DNA from: an uncultured Prevotellaceae bacterium
Lineage (GTDB): Bacteria; Bacteroidota; Bacteroidia; Bacteroidales; Bacteroidaceae
DNA length: 64,000 nucleotides
Assembly (NCBI GenBank): GCA_937900485.1
Contig: CALCEL010000041.1
Span: 1-64,000 of the forward strand
Direction of reading: 5' to 3'
Shown piece after piece: positions 54,676 to 64,000 of the stretch. The notes under the pieces are model-generated. The model was not told the DNA's origin, searched no databases, and saw only the letters and a program-made list of their open reading frames with translations. Position numbers and translations under genes: made by a program. Every line of letters begins with the position of its first letter. Positions within the stretch are counted from its first letter, which is position 1.

Positions 54676-54694
54676 CAACTAAAAACAGCAACAC

Positions 54695-57600
54695 ATGTCA
54701 TTATATGAAGGAGCGGTCAAAAGACCGATTATGACGAGCCTATGCTTCATGGCTGTCATCATATTGGGTATCTTCTCCCTGATAAAACTCCCTATCGATC
54801 TCTATCCTGACATCGACACGAATACCATCATGGTACTCACCTACTACACGGGAGCGTCAGCGGAGGACATTGAGAACAACGTCACGAGGCCGCTGGAGAA
54901 CACACTGAACTCAGTGGAGCACCTCAAGCACGTGACAAGTAACTCGAAGGAGAACGTCAGTGTCATCACTTTGCAGTTCGAGTACGGCTACGACATCGAC
55001 GTGCTCACGAACAACGTGCGAGACAAACTGGACATGGTGAGCTCAGCGCTTCCAGACGAGGCGCAGACACCTATCCTCTTCAAGTTCTCCACGGACATGA
55101 TACCAATCCTGCTCCTCTCCGTCGAGGCGCAGGAGTCGCAGAAGGCACTCTACAAGATACTGGACGACAACGTCGCCAACCCGTTGGCGCGTATCGACGG
55201 TGTGGGTACCGTCAGCATCTCAGGAGCGCCACAGCGTGAGATCAACGTCTACATGGACGCCAAGAAGATGGAGGCTTACAACCTGAGCCCGGCCCAGGTG
55301 TCATCAGCCATCGCCGCAGAGAACAAGAACATCACGAACGGTACGATGGATGTCGGAACGCAGACCTACACGGTGCGTGTCGAGGGTGAGTTCGATGACC
55401 CTCAGCAGATGCTCAACGTCATCGTGGGTACAAGAGGCAACACGAACATTTACCTCCGTGACGTGGCCCGCATAGTGGACAACGTTGAGGAGCGCGCTCA
55501 GCGCACCTTCACGAACGGCACACAAGGAGCCATGATCGTGGTACAGAAACAGTCTGGAGCCAACTCAGTAGAGATTTCCAACAGAGTCATGAAGATGCTG
55601 CCGACCCTGCAGGCCAACCTGCCATCAGACGTGAAGCTCGGTATCATCGTCAACACGTCAGACAACATCCTCAACACCATCGGCTCACTCGAGGAGACGA
55701 TAATCTATGCCATGGTGTTCGTGGCTCTCGTTGTGTTCATCTTCCTCGGACGCTGGCGCGCCACACTGATCATCGTCATCACCATCCCGATGTCACTCAT
55801 CGCCTCATTCATCTACTTGTACGCCACGGGTGGTTCTCTCAACATGATATCTCTGTCGTGTCTCTCCATAGCCATCGGTAATGTCGTCGACGACGCCATT
55901 GTGGTGTTGGAAAACGTGACCACGCATATTGAGCGAGGCTCAGATCCTAAACAGGCGGCCATTCACGCCACTAACGAGGTGGCCATCTCCGTAATCGCCT
56001 CCACCCTCACGATGATTGCGGTGTTCTTCCCGCTCACCATGGTGACCGGCATGGCCGGAGTGCTCTTCAAGCAGTTGGGATGGATGATGTGTATCATCAT
56101 GACCATATCCACAACGAGCGCCCTCTCATTCACACCTATGCTCTGCTCACAGATGCTTAAGCTTCAAAAGAAACAGAGCAAGATCTTCAAGACATTCTAC
56201 TCTCCTATCGCCAAGGCACTCGACAACCTCGACGAATGGTACGAAGGCAAGATTAACTGGGCTGTACGTCACCGTTGGACAGTCATCGCAGGCTGTGTGG
56301 CATTATTCTTCGGCTCTATCGCCATCGCCAACATCTTCGGTATCAAGTCTGAGTTCTTCCCTTCCAACGACTCCGGACGTATCGGTGTGACACTTGAGCT
56401 GCCGATAGGAACGAGAGTGGAGAAAGCCGAGGCACTCGCCAAGACACTCACCAAGAAATGGCAAGAGAGATACGGCAAAGACCTTCAGTCATGTAACTTT
56501 ACCGTGGGTCAGGCCGGCGACGACAACACTTTCGCCTCACTTCAGAGCAACGGCTCACACATCATCTCTTTCAACATCATGATGGTGCCGTCGAACAAGC
56601 GTGACAAGGGACTCGCGCAGATTTGTGACGAGATGCGTGCGGACTGCAAGCAGATACCAGAGCTCGCCAAGTATCAGGTGCTGCTCGGTGGACAGCAGGC
56701 AGCGGCAATGGGTGGACAGGCCACAGCCACATTCGAGATTTACGGATATGACCTTGACGATACAAGAAACGTGGCGGAGCAGATGGCTACTCTCTTCCGT
56801 GAGAACGAGATGATCACACAGGTCAACATATCACGTTCTGACTTCCAGCCGGAGATTGTCATCGACTTCGACAGAGACAAGCTGGCAAAGGAAGGACTGA
56901 CACTGTCCACAGCAGCGGGTTACATCAGAAACCTCATCTACGGATCACTGATGTCATACTACCGTGAGGATGGTGAGGAGTACGACATCAAGGTACGTTA
57001 CGAACCGGACTCACGTGTCAGCATCGAGGACGTGGAGAACATGACCATACCTTCCGCAAGCGGTAAACAGATCAGGGTGAGAGACGTGGCAACCGTCAAG
57101 GAGAGCGCCATCCCTCCAACCATCGAGCGTAAGGACCGTCAGCGTATCGTCACTGTCAACGCCGTGCTTGCCGACGGCTATGCACTGTCAGACGGTGTCG
57201 CCCTTGGAGAGTCCTTCTACAAGAAGATGCAGATACCGAACGGCATCACTGTGCAGGTTGCCGGTTCATATGAGGACCAGCAAGACTCCAACCGCGACCT
57301 CGGCACACTCGGAGTGCTCATCATCATACTCGTGTTCATCGTCATGGCAGCACAGTTCGAGAGCCTCACATATCCGTTCATCATCATGATATCAGTGCCA
57401 TTCGCGTTCTCAGGAATCATCCTCGCGCTCGTCACGACAGGCACCAACCTCAACATCATGTCAATGCTCGGTGGTATCATGCTTATCGGTATCGTGGTCA
57501 AGAACGGTATCGTGCTCATCGACTACACTCAGCTCATGCGTGAGAGAGGCATAGGACTGATACGCTCGGCTGTCATAGCGGCAAGAAGCCGTCTGCGCCC

Positions 57601-57886
57601 TATCCTCATGACAACACTGACCACAATCCTCGGTATGGTGCCGATGGCTGTCAGCCACGGTGTGGGATCAGAGATGTGGAGACCTCTCGGTATAAGCGTC
57701 ATCGGCGGACTCACCATCTCTACGATTCTGACACTGATCTACGTTCCTTCAATGTTCTGTATATTCGGAGCCGTAGGCATCAAACGTCAGAGACGTAAGC
57801 TCAAAGAGACAAGAGAGCTCAACGAGTACTGGAAACAGCACGCCGCTGAGGAACAGTTCAGCGAGGATCGCCATCATAAGAAATAA
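54695..57886 (+). CDS. RND multidrug efflux pump (AcrB/HAE-type)
   Basis: 1063 residues, full length, with the twelve helices and two large periplasmic loops of the family. The proton-relay aspartates are in NVVDDAIVVLENV (TM4) and the TM10 lysine in GIVVKNGIVLIDY. Start RPIMTSLCFMAVIILGIF matches TM1. It uses the proton gradient to pump drugs, bile salts or metabolites out through TolC. A small PII-like gene follows 20 nt later in the same run. Confidence 0.95.
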   Translation: MSLYEGAVKRPIMTSLCFMAVIILGIFSLIKLPIDLYPDIDTNTIMVLTYYTGASAEDIENNVTRPLENTLNSVEHLKHVTSNSKENVSVITLQFEYGYDIDVLTNNVRDKLDMVSSALPDEAQTPILFKFSTDMIPILLLSVEAQESQKALYKILDDNVANPLARIDGVGTVSISGAPQREINVYMDAKKMEAYNLSPAQVSSAIAAENKNITNGTMDVGTQTYTVRVEGEFDDPQQMLNVIVGTRGNTNIYLRDVARIVDNVEERAQRTFTNGTQGAMIVVQKQSGANSVEISNRVMKMLPTLQANLPSDVKLGIIVNTSDNILNTIGSLEETIIYAMVFVALVVFIFLGRWRATLIIVITIPMSLIASFIYLYATGGSLNMISLSCLSIAIGNVVDDAIVVLENVTTHIERGSDPKQAAIHATNEVAISVIASTLTMIAVFFPLTMVTGMAGVLFKQLGWMMCIIMTISTTSALSFTPMLCSQMLKLQKKQSKIFKTFYSPIAKALDNLDEWYEGKINWAVRHRWTVIAGCVALFFGSIAIANIFGIKSEFFPSNDSGRIGVTLELPIGTRVEKAEALAKTLTKKWQERYGKDLQSCNFTVGQAGDDNTFASLQSNGSHIISFNIMMVPSNKRDKGLAQICDEMRADCKQIPELAKYQVLLGGQQAAAMGGQATATFEIYGYDLDDTRNVAEQMATLFRENEMITQVNISRSDFQPEIVIDFDRDKLAKEGLTLSTAAGYIRNLIYGSLMSYYREDGEEYDIKVRYEPDSRVSIEDVENMTIPSASGKQIRVRDVATVKESAIPPTIERKDRQRIVTVNAVLADGYALSDGVALGESFYKKMQIPNGITVQVAGSYEDQQDSNRDLGTLGVLIIILVFIVMAAQFESLTYPFIIMISVPFAFSGIILALVTTGTNLNIMSMLGGIMLIGIVVKNGIVLIDYTQLMRERGIGLIRSAVIAARSRLRPILMTTLTTILGMVPMAVSHGVGSEMWRPLGISVIGGLTISTILTLIYVPSMFCIFGAVGIKRQRRKLKETRELNEYWKQHAAEEQFSEDRHHKK

Positions 57887-57906
57887 CAACAAAACGACAC
57901 AAGAAT

Positions 57907-58200
57907 ATGAAAAGTGTTTTTATAGCATACGACCAGGCTCATCAAGATAACGTGATGAGTGCGCTTGACTCCAGCAACGTAAGAGGATACACAATACTGG
58001 AACAAGCCGGCGGACGTGGCTCGAAGACTGGTGAGCCTCACCTCGGCTCTCACGCTTGGCCGTCAATGAACAGCGCCATAATAACGATTGTTGAGGACGA
58101 CAAGGTCACTCCTCTGCTCAACAGACTGCGCCAACTCGACGTGGACAACCCACTGCTCGGACTGCGCGCCTTCGTCTGGAACGTGGAGCAGACCATCTGA
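57907..58200 (+). CDS. Small PII-like protein linked to the RND pump
   Basis: 97 residues. The pattern MKSVFIAYDQAHQDNVMSAL, GYTILEQAGGRGSKTG and AIITIVEDDKVTPLLNRL matches the ferredoxin-like PII fold used by DUF3240-type PII-like proteins. These form trimers and sense metals or small anions; here the ligand is unknown. It is the last gene of the tolC-MFP-RND operon, and a terminator follows, so it likely regulates or accompanies the pump (inference). Confidence 0.65.
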   Translation: MKSVFIAYDQAHQDNVMSALDSSNVRGYTILEQAGGRGSKTGEPHLGSHAWPSMNSAIITIVEDDKVTPLLNRLRQLDVDNPLLGLRAFVWNVEQTI

Positions 58201-58292
58201 CACTACGGTGTGTGAATCATGACACATCACTAAGGTGAACGTCATTACACCTTGTATATATAATAGTACTACACATTATATATAATATATAG

Positions 58293-58339
58293 AAGCCCTG
58301 TGTAAGAAGACAGACCGTCAACTCACACAGGGCTTTTTC
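58293..58339 (+). terminator. Terminator of the efflux operon
   Basis: 11-bp perfect stem (58293-58303 with 58325-58335), 21-nt loop, then TTTCC. It lies 92 nt after the PII-like stop. Confidence 0.75.
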
Positions 58340-58465
58340 CGTACCTATACCGACATACACCATGACTCACACACATACCCTACCCATCCTCATCCGACAT
58401 GAGAACAGCAGTCTGCGGCATTCACCGTCGTCAAATTATGGCGCAGTGAGTAACCTGTGTGTGTA

Positions 58466-58769
58466 ACAGGTGGAATATCGGACAATTTGTCCTGTAACCA
58501 AATTTCCCATGCCTATTATTTACCAACTTTAGACTAACTTGCTGATAATCTTAATACAAGACTTCTAAAAACCTTGTGTCTCTTTTTTAAAATTCTCAGG
58601 TTAGGATATAGTCTATATACAGGTCTGAGAATTTAAAAATCCTAACCTGAACTTTTCAACGTCCTAACCTGAGAATTTCAGACGCCGAATAAGGCACGGG
58701 AAAATTCCAAAAGTCATATTTTCATTGCCTTGTGTCAACGGAAAAAGAGGAGTTTCGGACAGCAAAAAT
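58466..58769. repeat. ~305-nt conserved non-coding element, copy B
   Basis: Homologue of copy A. Arm 1 is 58594-58606, arm 2 58640-58650, arm 3 58662-58674; spacing between arms (33 and 11 nt) is identical to copy A. The arm 1/arm 3 stem is 14 bp here, as one extra T.A pair is added. TCGGACA occurs near both ends (in AATATCGGACAATTT and GTTTCGGACAGC). It sits after the efflux terminator and about 415 nt before the SusC promoter. Confidence 0.8.
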
Positions 58770-59184
58770 TTGGGGTGCGGATAGGAAATCTGGTAATCTC
58801 TGCCGAATTGAATTTCCCACAGGGGCCATCGTCACCACAAGACGCATTACTGAAAAAACACTAAGGTAATATTCGTTGTGTCAGAAGTCACAAGACATGA
58901 GTGAAGAGGATGAATGTCCGTGATGTCCTCAGGATTAAACGCCATAGCGGCTTGAAATTATGACAAGCCATAGAAATCAACAAAACACGACAGGTTGACA
59001 TACCAGAGAACCATTGCGTGACAAACTCATACACCAAACGATTGAAAGATACAAGACGAGTGTGGCAAGCACCTAAGAACACGTCACTCATTAACTTTTT
59101 ATTAAGAATAATGCCCGATTCTGTTCTTTTTTACAAACAACGTCCATTAATCTTAACATTTTGTCGGATTTTTTAAGAATTTTC
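58770..59184. other. Intergenic region before the third SusC, nothing recognised
   Basis: No family pattern on either strand. A 67-codon minus-strand frame (58888-59091) is the longest and has no support. Confidence 0.45.
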
Positions 59185-59215
59185 TTGCTCGTTTTATAAT
59201 AAATTCATACTTTTG
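59185..59215 (+). promoter_or_regulatory. Full Bacteroidota promoter of the third SusCD locus
   Basis: TTG at 59185-59187, exactly 20 bp, then TACTTTTGC from 59208. A start near 59222 leaves a leader of about 230 nt. Confidence 0.7.
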
Positions 59216-59333
59216 CGGCACAAAACAGTTAAAATAACAAAAAATAGCAAAAACGATAGCCACAACACAAAATATTAAATAAACCAACGCAGTTTGTAAA
59301 AAACTGAAAGAAATCGTTTTATTTAATACAGTT

Positions 59334-59404
59334 CACGCCAACGATGTAGGTGATACATCAAGGCGTGCTGGCAGGCATCGCTTGACCATTGTTGGTCGGC
59401 CGAC
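59334..59404 (+). promoter_or_regulatory. Structured leader of the third SusC
   Basis: CACGCC (59334-59339) pairs with GGCGTG (59362-59367) around an inner GATGTA/TACATC hairpin. Next come GACCA-TTGT-TGGTC (59384-59397) and the palindrome GTCGGCCGAC (59395-59404), which overlap, so they compete. This could be an attenuator or an RNA-binding target. Confidence 0.4.
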
Positions 59405-59415
59405 ACTTTTACGGC

Positions 59416-59447
59416 ATAACTAATTTTATACAAATAACTAATTTTAT
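59416..59447 (+). repeat. 14-nt tandem repeat just before the SusC start
   Basis: ATAACTAATTTTAT occurs perfectly at 59416-59429 and 59434-59447. The ATG follows 4 nt later, so the repeat occupies the ribosome-loading region and may affect initiation. Confidence 0.6.
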
Positions 59448-59451
59448 TAGA

Positions 59452-62400
59452 ATGAGAAAAAGATTATGGACTCTCATCACTATCTGTATGTTTACAGTTA
59501 GTGTGATGTTTGCCCAACAGAAGGTGACGGGAACCGTCATCGAGTCTGAGACGGGCGAACCTGTTGTTGGAGCATCCGTTCATGTTAAGGGTTCACTCTT
59601 AGGTGCCGCTTCTGACATAAACGGAAAATTCACCATCGAGGATGTACCAAACACATCCAAGACGCTTGTTGTGTCATACATCGGTATGACCACCAAAGAG
59701 TGTACAATCAAACCTAACGTCAAGATTTACCTTGACAGTGACAGTAAGAGCCTCAACGACGTGGTCGTAACGGCGCTGGGTATCAAGCGCTCAGCCAAGT
59801 CACTCGGTTATTCCGCCACAAAAGTGGACGGCGATGTCTTGACTGAGACACGTTCAAACGACTTAATGTCAAACCTAGCCGGAAAAGTCGCAGGTTTGCA
59901 GATTAACCCATCATCTTCACCTGGTAGCTCAACATCAGTGGTTATCCGTGGTTACTCCGACCTCAGTGGAAATAACCAGCCAATATACATCATTGACGGT
60001 GTGCCTTTGAACAACGGTAGCATTGACGGATCAGGTCTTGACAACTCATTCGACTTCGGTACCGGTGCTCAAGCTGTCAACCCGGATGACATTGAGGATA
60101 TCACCGTGCTTAAGGGAGCCGCTGCCACTGCGTTGTATGGTAGCCGAGCCGCAAACGGTGTGATCATGATCACAACTAAGCAAGGCAAGAAGCATAGCAA
60201 GGGCGTGGGCGTCGAGTATAACGGCGGGTGCACTTGGGAGAGTGTGTTACGCCTGCCACAGATGCAGAATGACTTCGGTATGGGATGGTACGGCGACAAG
60301 ACAGACGACGAGAATGGTTCTTGGGGCCCTGCCTTCGACGGCTCAACGCTGAAGTACGGATCTGTGTATGACAACTCACAGCAGATTAAGTCATACGTGC
60401 CTATCAAGAATAACATTAAAGACTTCTTCGACACAGGCTTCAAGTATCAGAACAGCGTCAGCTTCGACGGCGTATCTGACGACAACCGCAGCAAGTACTT
60501 CGTGTCTTTCTCTCAGATTCACGAGGATGGTATTATCCCAACCAACGCTGATTCTTACAACAAGTACACGTTCAGCGCACGCGGAAGCCACAAGATTAAA
60601 GACTTGACAATCAGCACATCCCTGAACTATACTTACAACAAGAACAAGAATGTGTTGTCAGGACAGGGTGAAAGCTCAATGTACAACGCAGTGATGCAGT
60701 CTCCTCGAGACATCAGCTTCGTTGAGCTCAAGAACTTGGACTATCCGTTCGCCACTCCGGGTTACTATTACACACCTTACGGTATCACTAACCCATACTG
60801 GATTCTCGAGAACTATAAGAACGAGTATGAGCAAGACCGCTTCTACGGTAAGTTACAACTCGACTATGACTTCCTTAAGTACTTCAAGGTGACATATCGA
60901 GCCAGCCTCGACAACACTGCCGCACAGTACAGCGCGGGTGAGCCTAACATGGAGGCGTTGTTCGGAGACACTTATCTTGGGCAAAACGGGGCATCCACTT
61001 TCAACGGCGCCACAGGTTCTGTGACAGAGCGTACAATACGACGCAGAGAGTTTAACCACGACCTCTTCGTGACATTCGACATGCCTGTCGATGATGATTG
61101 GCGCGTGAACGCTGTAGCCGGAGCCAACGGTTACGAGTACAAAGTACAGAGCCTTTACTCTAATGTGACAAACCTCACCATCCCGACTTGGTACAATCTG
61201 TCTAACTCTGCGGAGAAACCGACGACGTCAACATCTACGAAACACAAGAGAATGACGGGTGTGTATGCCAACGCTGAGATCAGTTGGCGTGAGATGGTGT
61301 TCATCAATATGTGTACACGTACTGACTGGTCATCAACTCTGCCTAACGCAATGTCATACACATACCCAGGCGTGACAGGTTCTTTCATCTTCTCTGAGAT
61401 TCTTAATCCAGAGGTGAAAAAGGTCATCACATTCGGTAAGTTCCGCGCGGCATGGGGTAAGACAGGTAGTGACGCCGACCCATATCAGACTCTGTCAACA
61501 TACACTAAGGGTTCTGCTTCTTCAAGCAGATGGGGTACGTCAAAGTTCCCATTGAACGGCATTAACGCGTTCACTGTAGGTAACAAACTCGGAAACATGG
61601 AGCTCTCACCAGAGATGACTAAGGAAATGGAGCTTGGTCTCAACATGGCATTCCTCAACAACAGGATTAGCTTCGACCTCGCATACTACAACAAGATCAC
61701 TAATAAGCAGATATTCACACTCGACATGGACGCCTCAACAGGTTACACTGAACAGGTGGTGAACTTCGGTAAGTTGAGAAACAGAGGTATAGAGTTGCTC
61801 ATCAACGGCACTCCTATTAAGACAAGAGACTTCCAGTGGGACCTCAGACTCAACTACACCAAGAACAAGAGCAAGGTGCTCTCACTTCCAGAGGGACAGA
61901 ACGGAGAGAGTGAGATTTACGGATTCACCGGTGGAACAGGACTCTGGGCTATCGAGGGCGAGGAGCTTGGTATCTACAAGGCATACACAAGCCAGAAGAC
62001 AGAGGACGGACAGGTCATTGTTGACTCAAACGGTCTGCCAGTGTCAACAAGTGACGTACAGATCATTGGTTCTATGAACCACAAGTACACACTGGGCTTC
62101 GGTACAACTTTCAGATACAAGTCAATATCTTTCTCTGCTGACTTCGACTACCGTCACGGCGGTCTCATGTACTCACGTACGAGAAACATCGCTGACTTCA
62201 CTGGTAACGCCATACAGACGGCATACAACGGACGTAATCCTTGGGTCGTGCCAAACTCTGTTGTTGCCACTACTGACGCAGATGGTAACACAGTGTACGT
62301 CGAGAACACTACAGCTCTCACTCCGACAAACATCTACAAGTACTGGGACAACGGCGGTATAGACATGGATGCGGGTGACCTCATCTCACGTACATTCCTT

Positions 62401-62640
62401 AAGCTTCGCAGCGTGACACTGTCTTGGAATCTTCCTAAGCGCTGGTTGGCAGGAACAGTGTTGACTGACGCCACTGTATCTATGTACGGCGAGAACCTTT
62501 TCATCTGGACACCAAGCAGCAACACTTACACAGACCCTGAGTTGAGCAACCTCGGAAGTGACCTTAAGGGACAGTTCGGAGAGTACAGCGCTAATCCAAG
62601 CTGCCGTAAGTTCGGCTTCAACATCAATGTTAAATTCTAA
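59452..62640 (+). CDS. SusC-like TonB-dependent transporter, third locus
   Basis: 1062 residues from ATG 59452; a start at 59389 would translate the direct repeat and is rejected. Signal peptide about 1-22 (SVMFAQ), regulatory domain about 23-100 (PVVGASVHVKGSLLGA), the NDVVVTALGIKRSAK junction, plug with QPIYIIDGVPL and DITVLKGAAATALYGSRA, and a barrel ending FGFNINVKF. The TALGIKR form of the junction separates it from the mannan SusC. Its SusD begins 12 nt downstream. No enzyme is visible before the window ends, so the substrate is unknown. Confidence 0.94.
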   Translation: MRKRLWTLITICMFTVSVMFAQQKVTGTVIESETGEPVVGASVHVKGSLLGAASDINGKFTIEDVPNTSKTLVVSYIGMTTKECTIKPNVKIYLDSDSKSLNDVVVTALGIKRSAKSLGYSATKVDGDVLTETRSNDLMSNLAGKVAGLQINPSSSPGSSTSVVIRGYSDLSGNNQPIYIIDGVPLNNGSIDGSGLDNSFDFGTGAQAVNPDDIEDITVLKGAAATALYGSRAANGVIMITTKQGKKHSKGVGVEYNGGCTWESVLRLPQMQNDFGMGWYGDKTDDENGSWGPAFDGSTLKYGSVYDNSQQIKSYVPIKNNIKDFFDTGFKYQNSVSFDGVSDDNRSKYFVSFSQIHEDGIIPTNADSYNKYTFSARGSHKIKDLTISTSLNYTYNKNKNVLSGQGESSMYNAVMQSPRDISFVELKNLDYPFATPGYYYTPYGITNPYWILENYKNEYEQDRFYGKLQLDYDFLKYFKVTYRASLDNTAAQYSAGEPNMEALFGDTYLGQNGASTFNGATGSVTERTIRRREFNHDLFVTFDMPVDDDWRVNAVAGANGYEYKVQSLYSNVTNLTIPTWYNLSNSAEKPTTSTSTKHKRMTGVYANAEISWREMVFINMCTRTDWSSTLPNAMSYTYPGVTGSFIFSEILNPEVKKVITFGKFRAAWGKTGSDADPYQTLSTYTKGSASSSRWGTSKFPLNGINAFTVGNKLGNMELSPEMTKEMELGLNMAFLNNRISFDLAYYNKITNKQIFTLDMDASTGYTEQVVNFGKLRNRGIELLINGTPIKTRDFQWDLRLNYTKNKSKVLSLPEGQNGESEIYGFTGGTGLWAIEGEELGIYKAYTSQKTEDGQVIVDSNGLPVSTSDVQIIGSMNHKYTLGFGTTFRYKSISFSADFDYRHGGLMYSRTRNIADFTGNAIQTAYNGRNPWVVPNSVVATTDADGNTVYVENTTALTPTNIYKYWDNGGIDMDAGDLISRTFLKLRSVTLSWNLPKRWLAGTVLTDATVSMYGENLFIWTPSSNTYTDPELSNLGSDLKGQFGEYSANPSCRKFGFNINVKF

Positions 62641-62651
62641 AAAGAAGAGAA

Positions 62652-64000
62652 ATGAAGAAATCAATATATCTGGCACTTTCTGGCTTGCTCATGCTCACAT
62701 CATGTGACATGGACATCAACGAGGACCCAAACGAACCGTCAGCGTCATCTGTAACCATCGACCTGGTGTTCCCGTCTGCTGAGAACTTTATAGCGGACTG
62801 TCTGGGCGATCAGATGTTCAACTACTCTGGCTTTTTCGCTCAGTACTGGGATCAGATGCCTACAGCAAACCAATATAACGACCTCGCGGAGCTTAACATC
62901 AACGAGAGTAAGGACCTGTTCAACTGGTGCTACACTTATCTCTACGCAGGTGCGCTCGAGGACCTCGAGACAATAATGAACAAGACTGACAACACTGCCA
63001 CTATCTTCGCATGTAAGGTGCTTAGAGCATACACTTTCCAGCTCCTCGTGGACAACATGAGCGACGCTCCTTACTCAGAGGCTCTGAAAGGTACCGCACT
63101 GTTGAACCCTAAGTGGGACGACGGACAGACTATCTACGAGGGTGTGCTGGCTGAGTTGGACGAGGCAGAGGCTAACCTCGACTCAAAAGCTGTCATGAAC
63201 GTTACTGACCCGCTGCTCAGCAAAAACATGGATCAGTGGAAGGGATTCGCCAACGCACTCAGACTTCGTATGCTGCTCCGTCTCATCGACGCCAATATCA
63301 ACGCGGCTGACAACACTGCCAAGGTGCAGAAGCTGGTGGCTGACAACAATTTCTTCACTAACGACGTGGCATGGGATGTATACGATAACGCTGACGGACA
63401 ATACAATCCTTGGTATGACGCATACCGCTCACTCGGAACGAAGAACCACTGCGCCGCATACCCGCTCGTTGAGTATCTCAAACTCACCAACGACCCACGT
63501 ATCAGCTATGTCATTAAACCACGCTCATACGACAACACTTACGTCGGACAGATTCCGGGAGCAAAGACTGTGGAGGCCGGCTGGCTCGGTCTGTCAACAG
63601 CACAGTACCAGGACACCTACGTTAGCAACATCGACTACAGCGTAATGGCAGCAGCGCCTATCTACCTCTTCACACAGGCAGAGCTTCAGCTGCTCATCGC
63701 AGAGGCTGAACTCAGATTCAACAACGACGACGCTGCTGCTAAGGCTGCTTATGAGGCTGCCGTAAGCTACGACTTCAAGTCACGCGGCATAAGTGGAGCT
63801 GAAACTTTCCTCGCAGGCGTGAGAACAGGATGGGACAACATGTCAGACAACACTGCCAAGCTGAACCTTGTGTATATGCAGAAATGGGTGGCTCTCTTCA
63901 TGCGTGACCACATGGAGGCATGGTCTGAGGCAAGACGTACTGACATCCCTGCACTGTCAAGCGCAAGCGGTAAGGATATTATCAGCAGCCCTAACATTTA
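62652..64000 (+). CDS. SusD-like lipoprotein, third locus, 3' end outside window
   Basis: ATG 62652; frame open to the window end, about 449 residues visible. Lipid Cys at 18 (LMLTSCDMD), followed by INEDPNEPS. The sequence fits the SusD/RagB group 2 subtype: FFAQYWDQMPTANQYN, CKVLRAYTFQLLVDNM and AELQLLIAEAEL. It should be close to complete. The preceding SusC ends 12 nt upstream, so the two are co-translated. Confidence 0.93.
   Translation, partial: MKKSIYLALSGLLMLTSCDMDINEDPNEPSASSVTIDLVFPSAENFIADCLGDQMFNYSGFFAQYWDQMPTANQYNDLAELNINESKDLFNWCYTYLYAGALEDLETIMNKTDNTATIFACKVLRAYTFQLLVDNMSDAPYSEALKGTALLNPKWDDGQTIYEGVLAELDEAEANLDSKAVMNVTDPLLSKNMDQWKGFANALRLRMLLRLIDANINAADNTAKVQKLVADNNFFTNDVAWDVYDNADGQYNPWYDAYRSLGTKNHCAAYPLVEYLKLTNDPRISYVIKPRSYDNTYVGQIPGAKTVEAGWLGLSTAQYQDTYVSNIDYSVMAAAPIYLFTQAELQLLIAEAELRFNNDDAAAKAAYEAAVSYDFKSRGISGAETFLAGVRTGWDNMSDNTAKLNLVYMQKWVALFMRDHMEAWSEARRTDIPALSSASGKDIISSPNI

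Noticed and set aside
58888..59091. 67-codon minus-strand frame in the 1.25-kb gap
   Set aside because: No ribosome site, no family pattern; typical chance frame.
59389..59451. Longer SusC start
   Set aside because: Its residues come from translating the ATAACTAATTTTAT repeat and precede a complete signal peptide.
1..64000. CRISPR array, tRNA, rRNA, insertion sequence, prophage
   Set aside because: Looked for regular repeats, cloverleaf patterns and transposase or phage motifs; none found by eye.

Overview
The window looks like a chromosome segment from a Bacteroidota gut or oral commensal, most likely in the Prevotella/Segatella group. Evidence: three SusC/SusD pairs, many exported lipoproteins, a BspA-type leucine-rich-repeat lipoprotein, an OmpA protein, short C-terminal LNG...KG tails on secreted proteins, and repeated TAnnTTTG -7 promoter boxes, in two or three cases with a TTG/TTTG -33 box 20 bp upstream. 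I saw no rRNA, tRNA, CRISPR array, transposase or integrase. No genome search was possible, so genus level is inference.

Layout. 1-5.3 kb (+): two exported proteins of unknown role, a metal-efflux permease with a fused heavy-metal (HMA) domain, a nitroreductase and a glycosyltransferase. 5.3-7.0 kb (-): two overlapping GT2 glycosyltransferases. 7.1-7.6 kb: free methionine-R-sulfoxide reductase. 8.3-17.1 kb (+): a compact mannan-utilisation locus (secreted two-domain protein, SusC, SusD, surface glycan-binding lipoprotein, GH26 mannanase). 17.4-19.9 kb (-): a TonB-dependent receptor without SusD. 20.4-23.6 kb (+): MmcQ/YjbR protein, an esterase-DUF1653 fusion, beta-carbonic anhydrase and a GH30 glycosidase that has lost its nucleophile region. 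23.8-27.3 kb (+): small lipoprotein, umuD, an AT-rich CoiA-like nuclease/SLOG fusion gene, then umuC. 27.4-34.4 kb (-): EamA transporter, OmpA, DnaK, a PstS-like protein and an exported C_GCAxxG_C_C protein. 34.4-41.7 kb (-): SusD, SusC and two tandem exported double-OsmC proteins. 42.1-46.2 kb (-): lipoprotein plus two condensation-domain-like acyltransferase genes, one broken by an in-frame TGA. 46.8-51.8 kb (-): lpxB, rsmA, LRR lipoprotein, luxS, mtnN. 52.3-58.2 kb (+): TolC/MFP/RND efflux operon ending in a small PII-like gene. 59.5-64 kb (+): SusC and a SusD that runs off the window.

How genes work together. The mannan locus binds (SusD, glycan-binding lipoprotein), cuts (GH26) and imports (SusC) beta-mannan. 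mtnN and luxS are consecutive steps of S-adenosylhomocysteine recycling and AI-2 formation. rsmA and lpxB overlap by four bases. TolC, membrane-fusion protein and RND pump form one tripartite exporter.

Most interesting. (1) The 482-residue gene at 24592-26040 sits between umuD and umuC, is strikingly AT-rich, and joins a CoiA-like zinc-finger/nuclease region, a second four-Cys cluster and a DUF2493-type SLOG domain. It is a candidate undescribed defence or DNA-processing effector placed in an SOS mutagenesis operon. (2) A ~305-nt non-coding element occurs twice (7625-7929 and 58466-58769), each upstream of a SusC locus. Both copies keep three arms at identical spacing that can form two mutually exclusive hairpins. 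(3) Exported double-OsmC paralogues next to a SusC/D pair. (4) A catalytically disarmed GH30. (5) An acyltransferase gene cut by one TGA codon.
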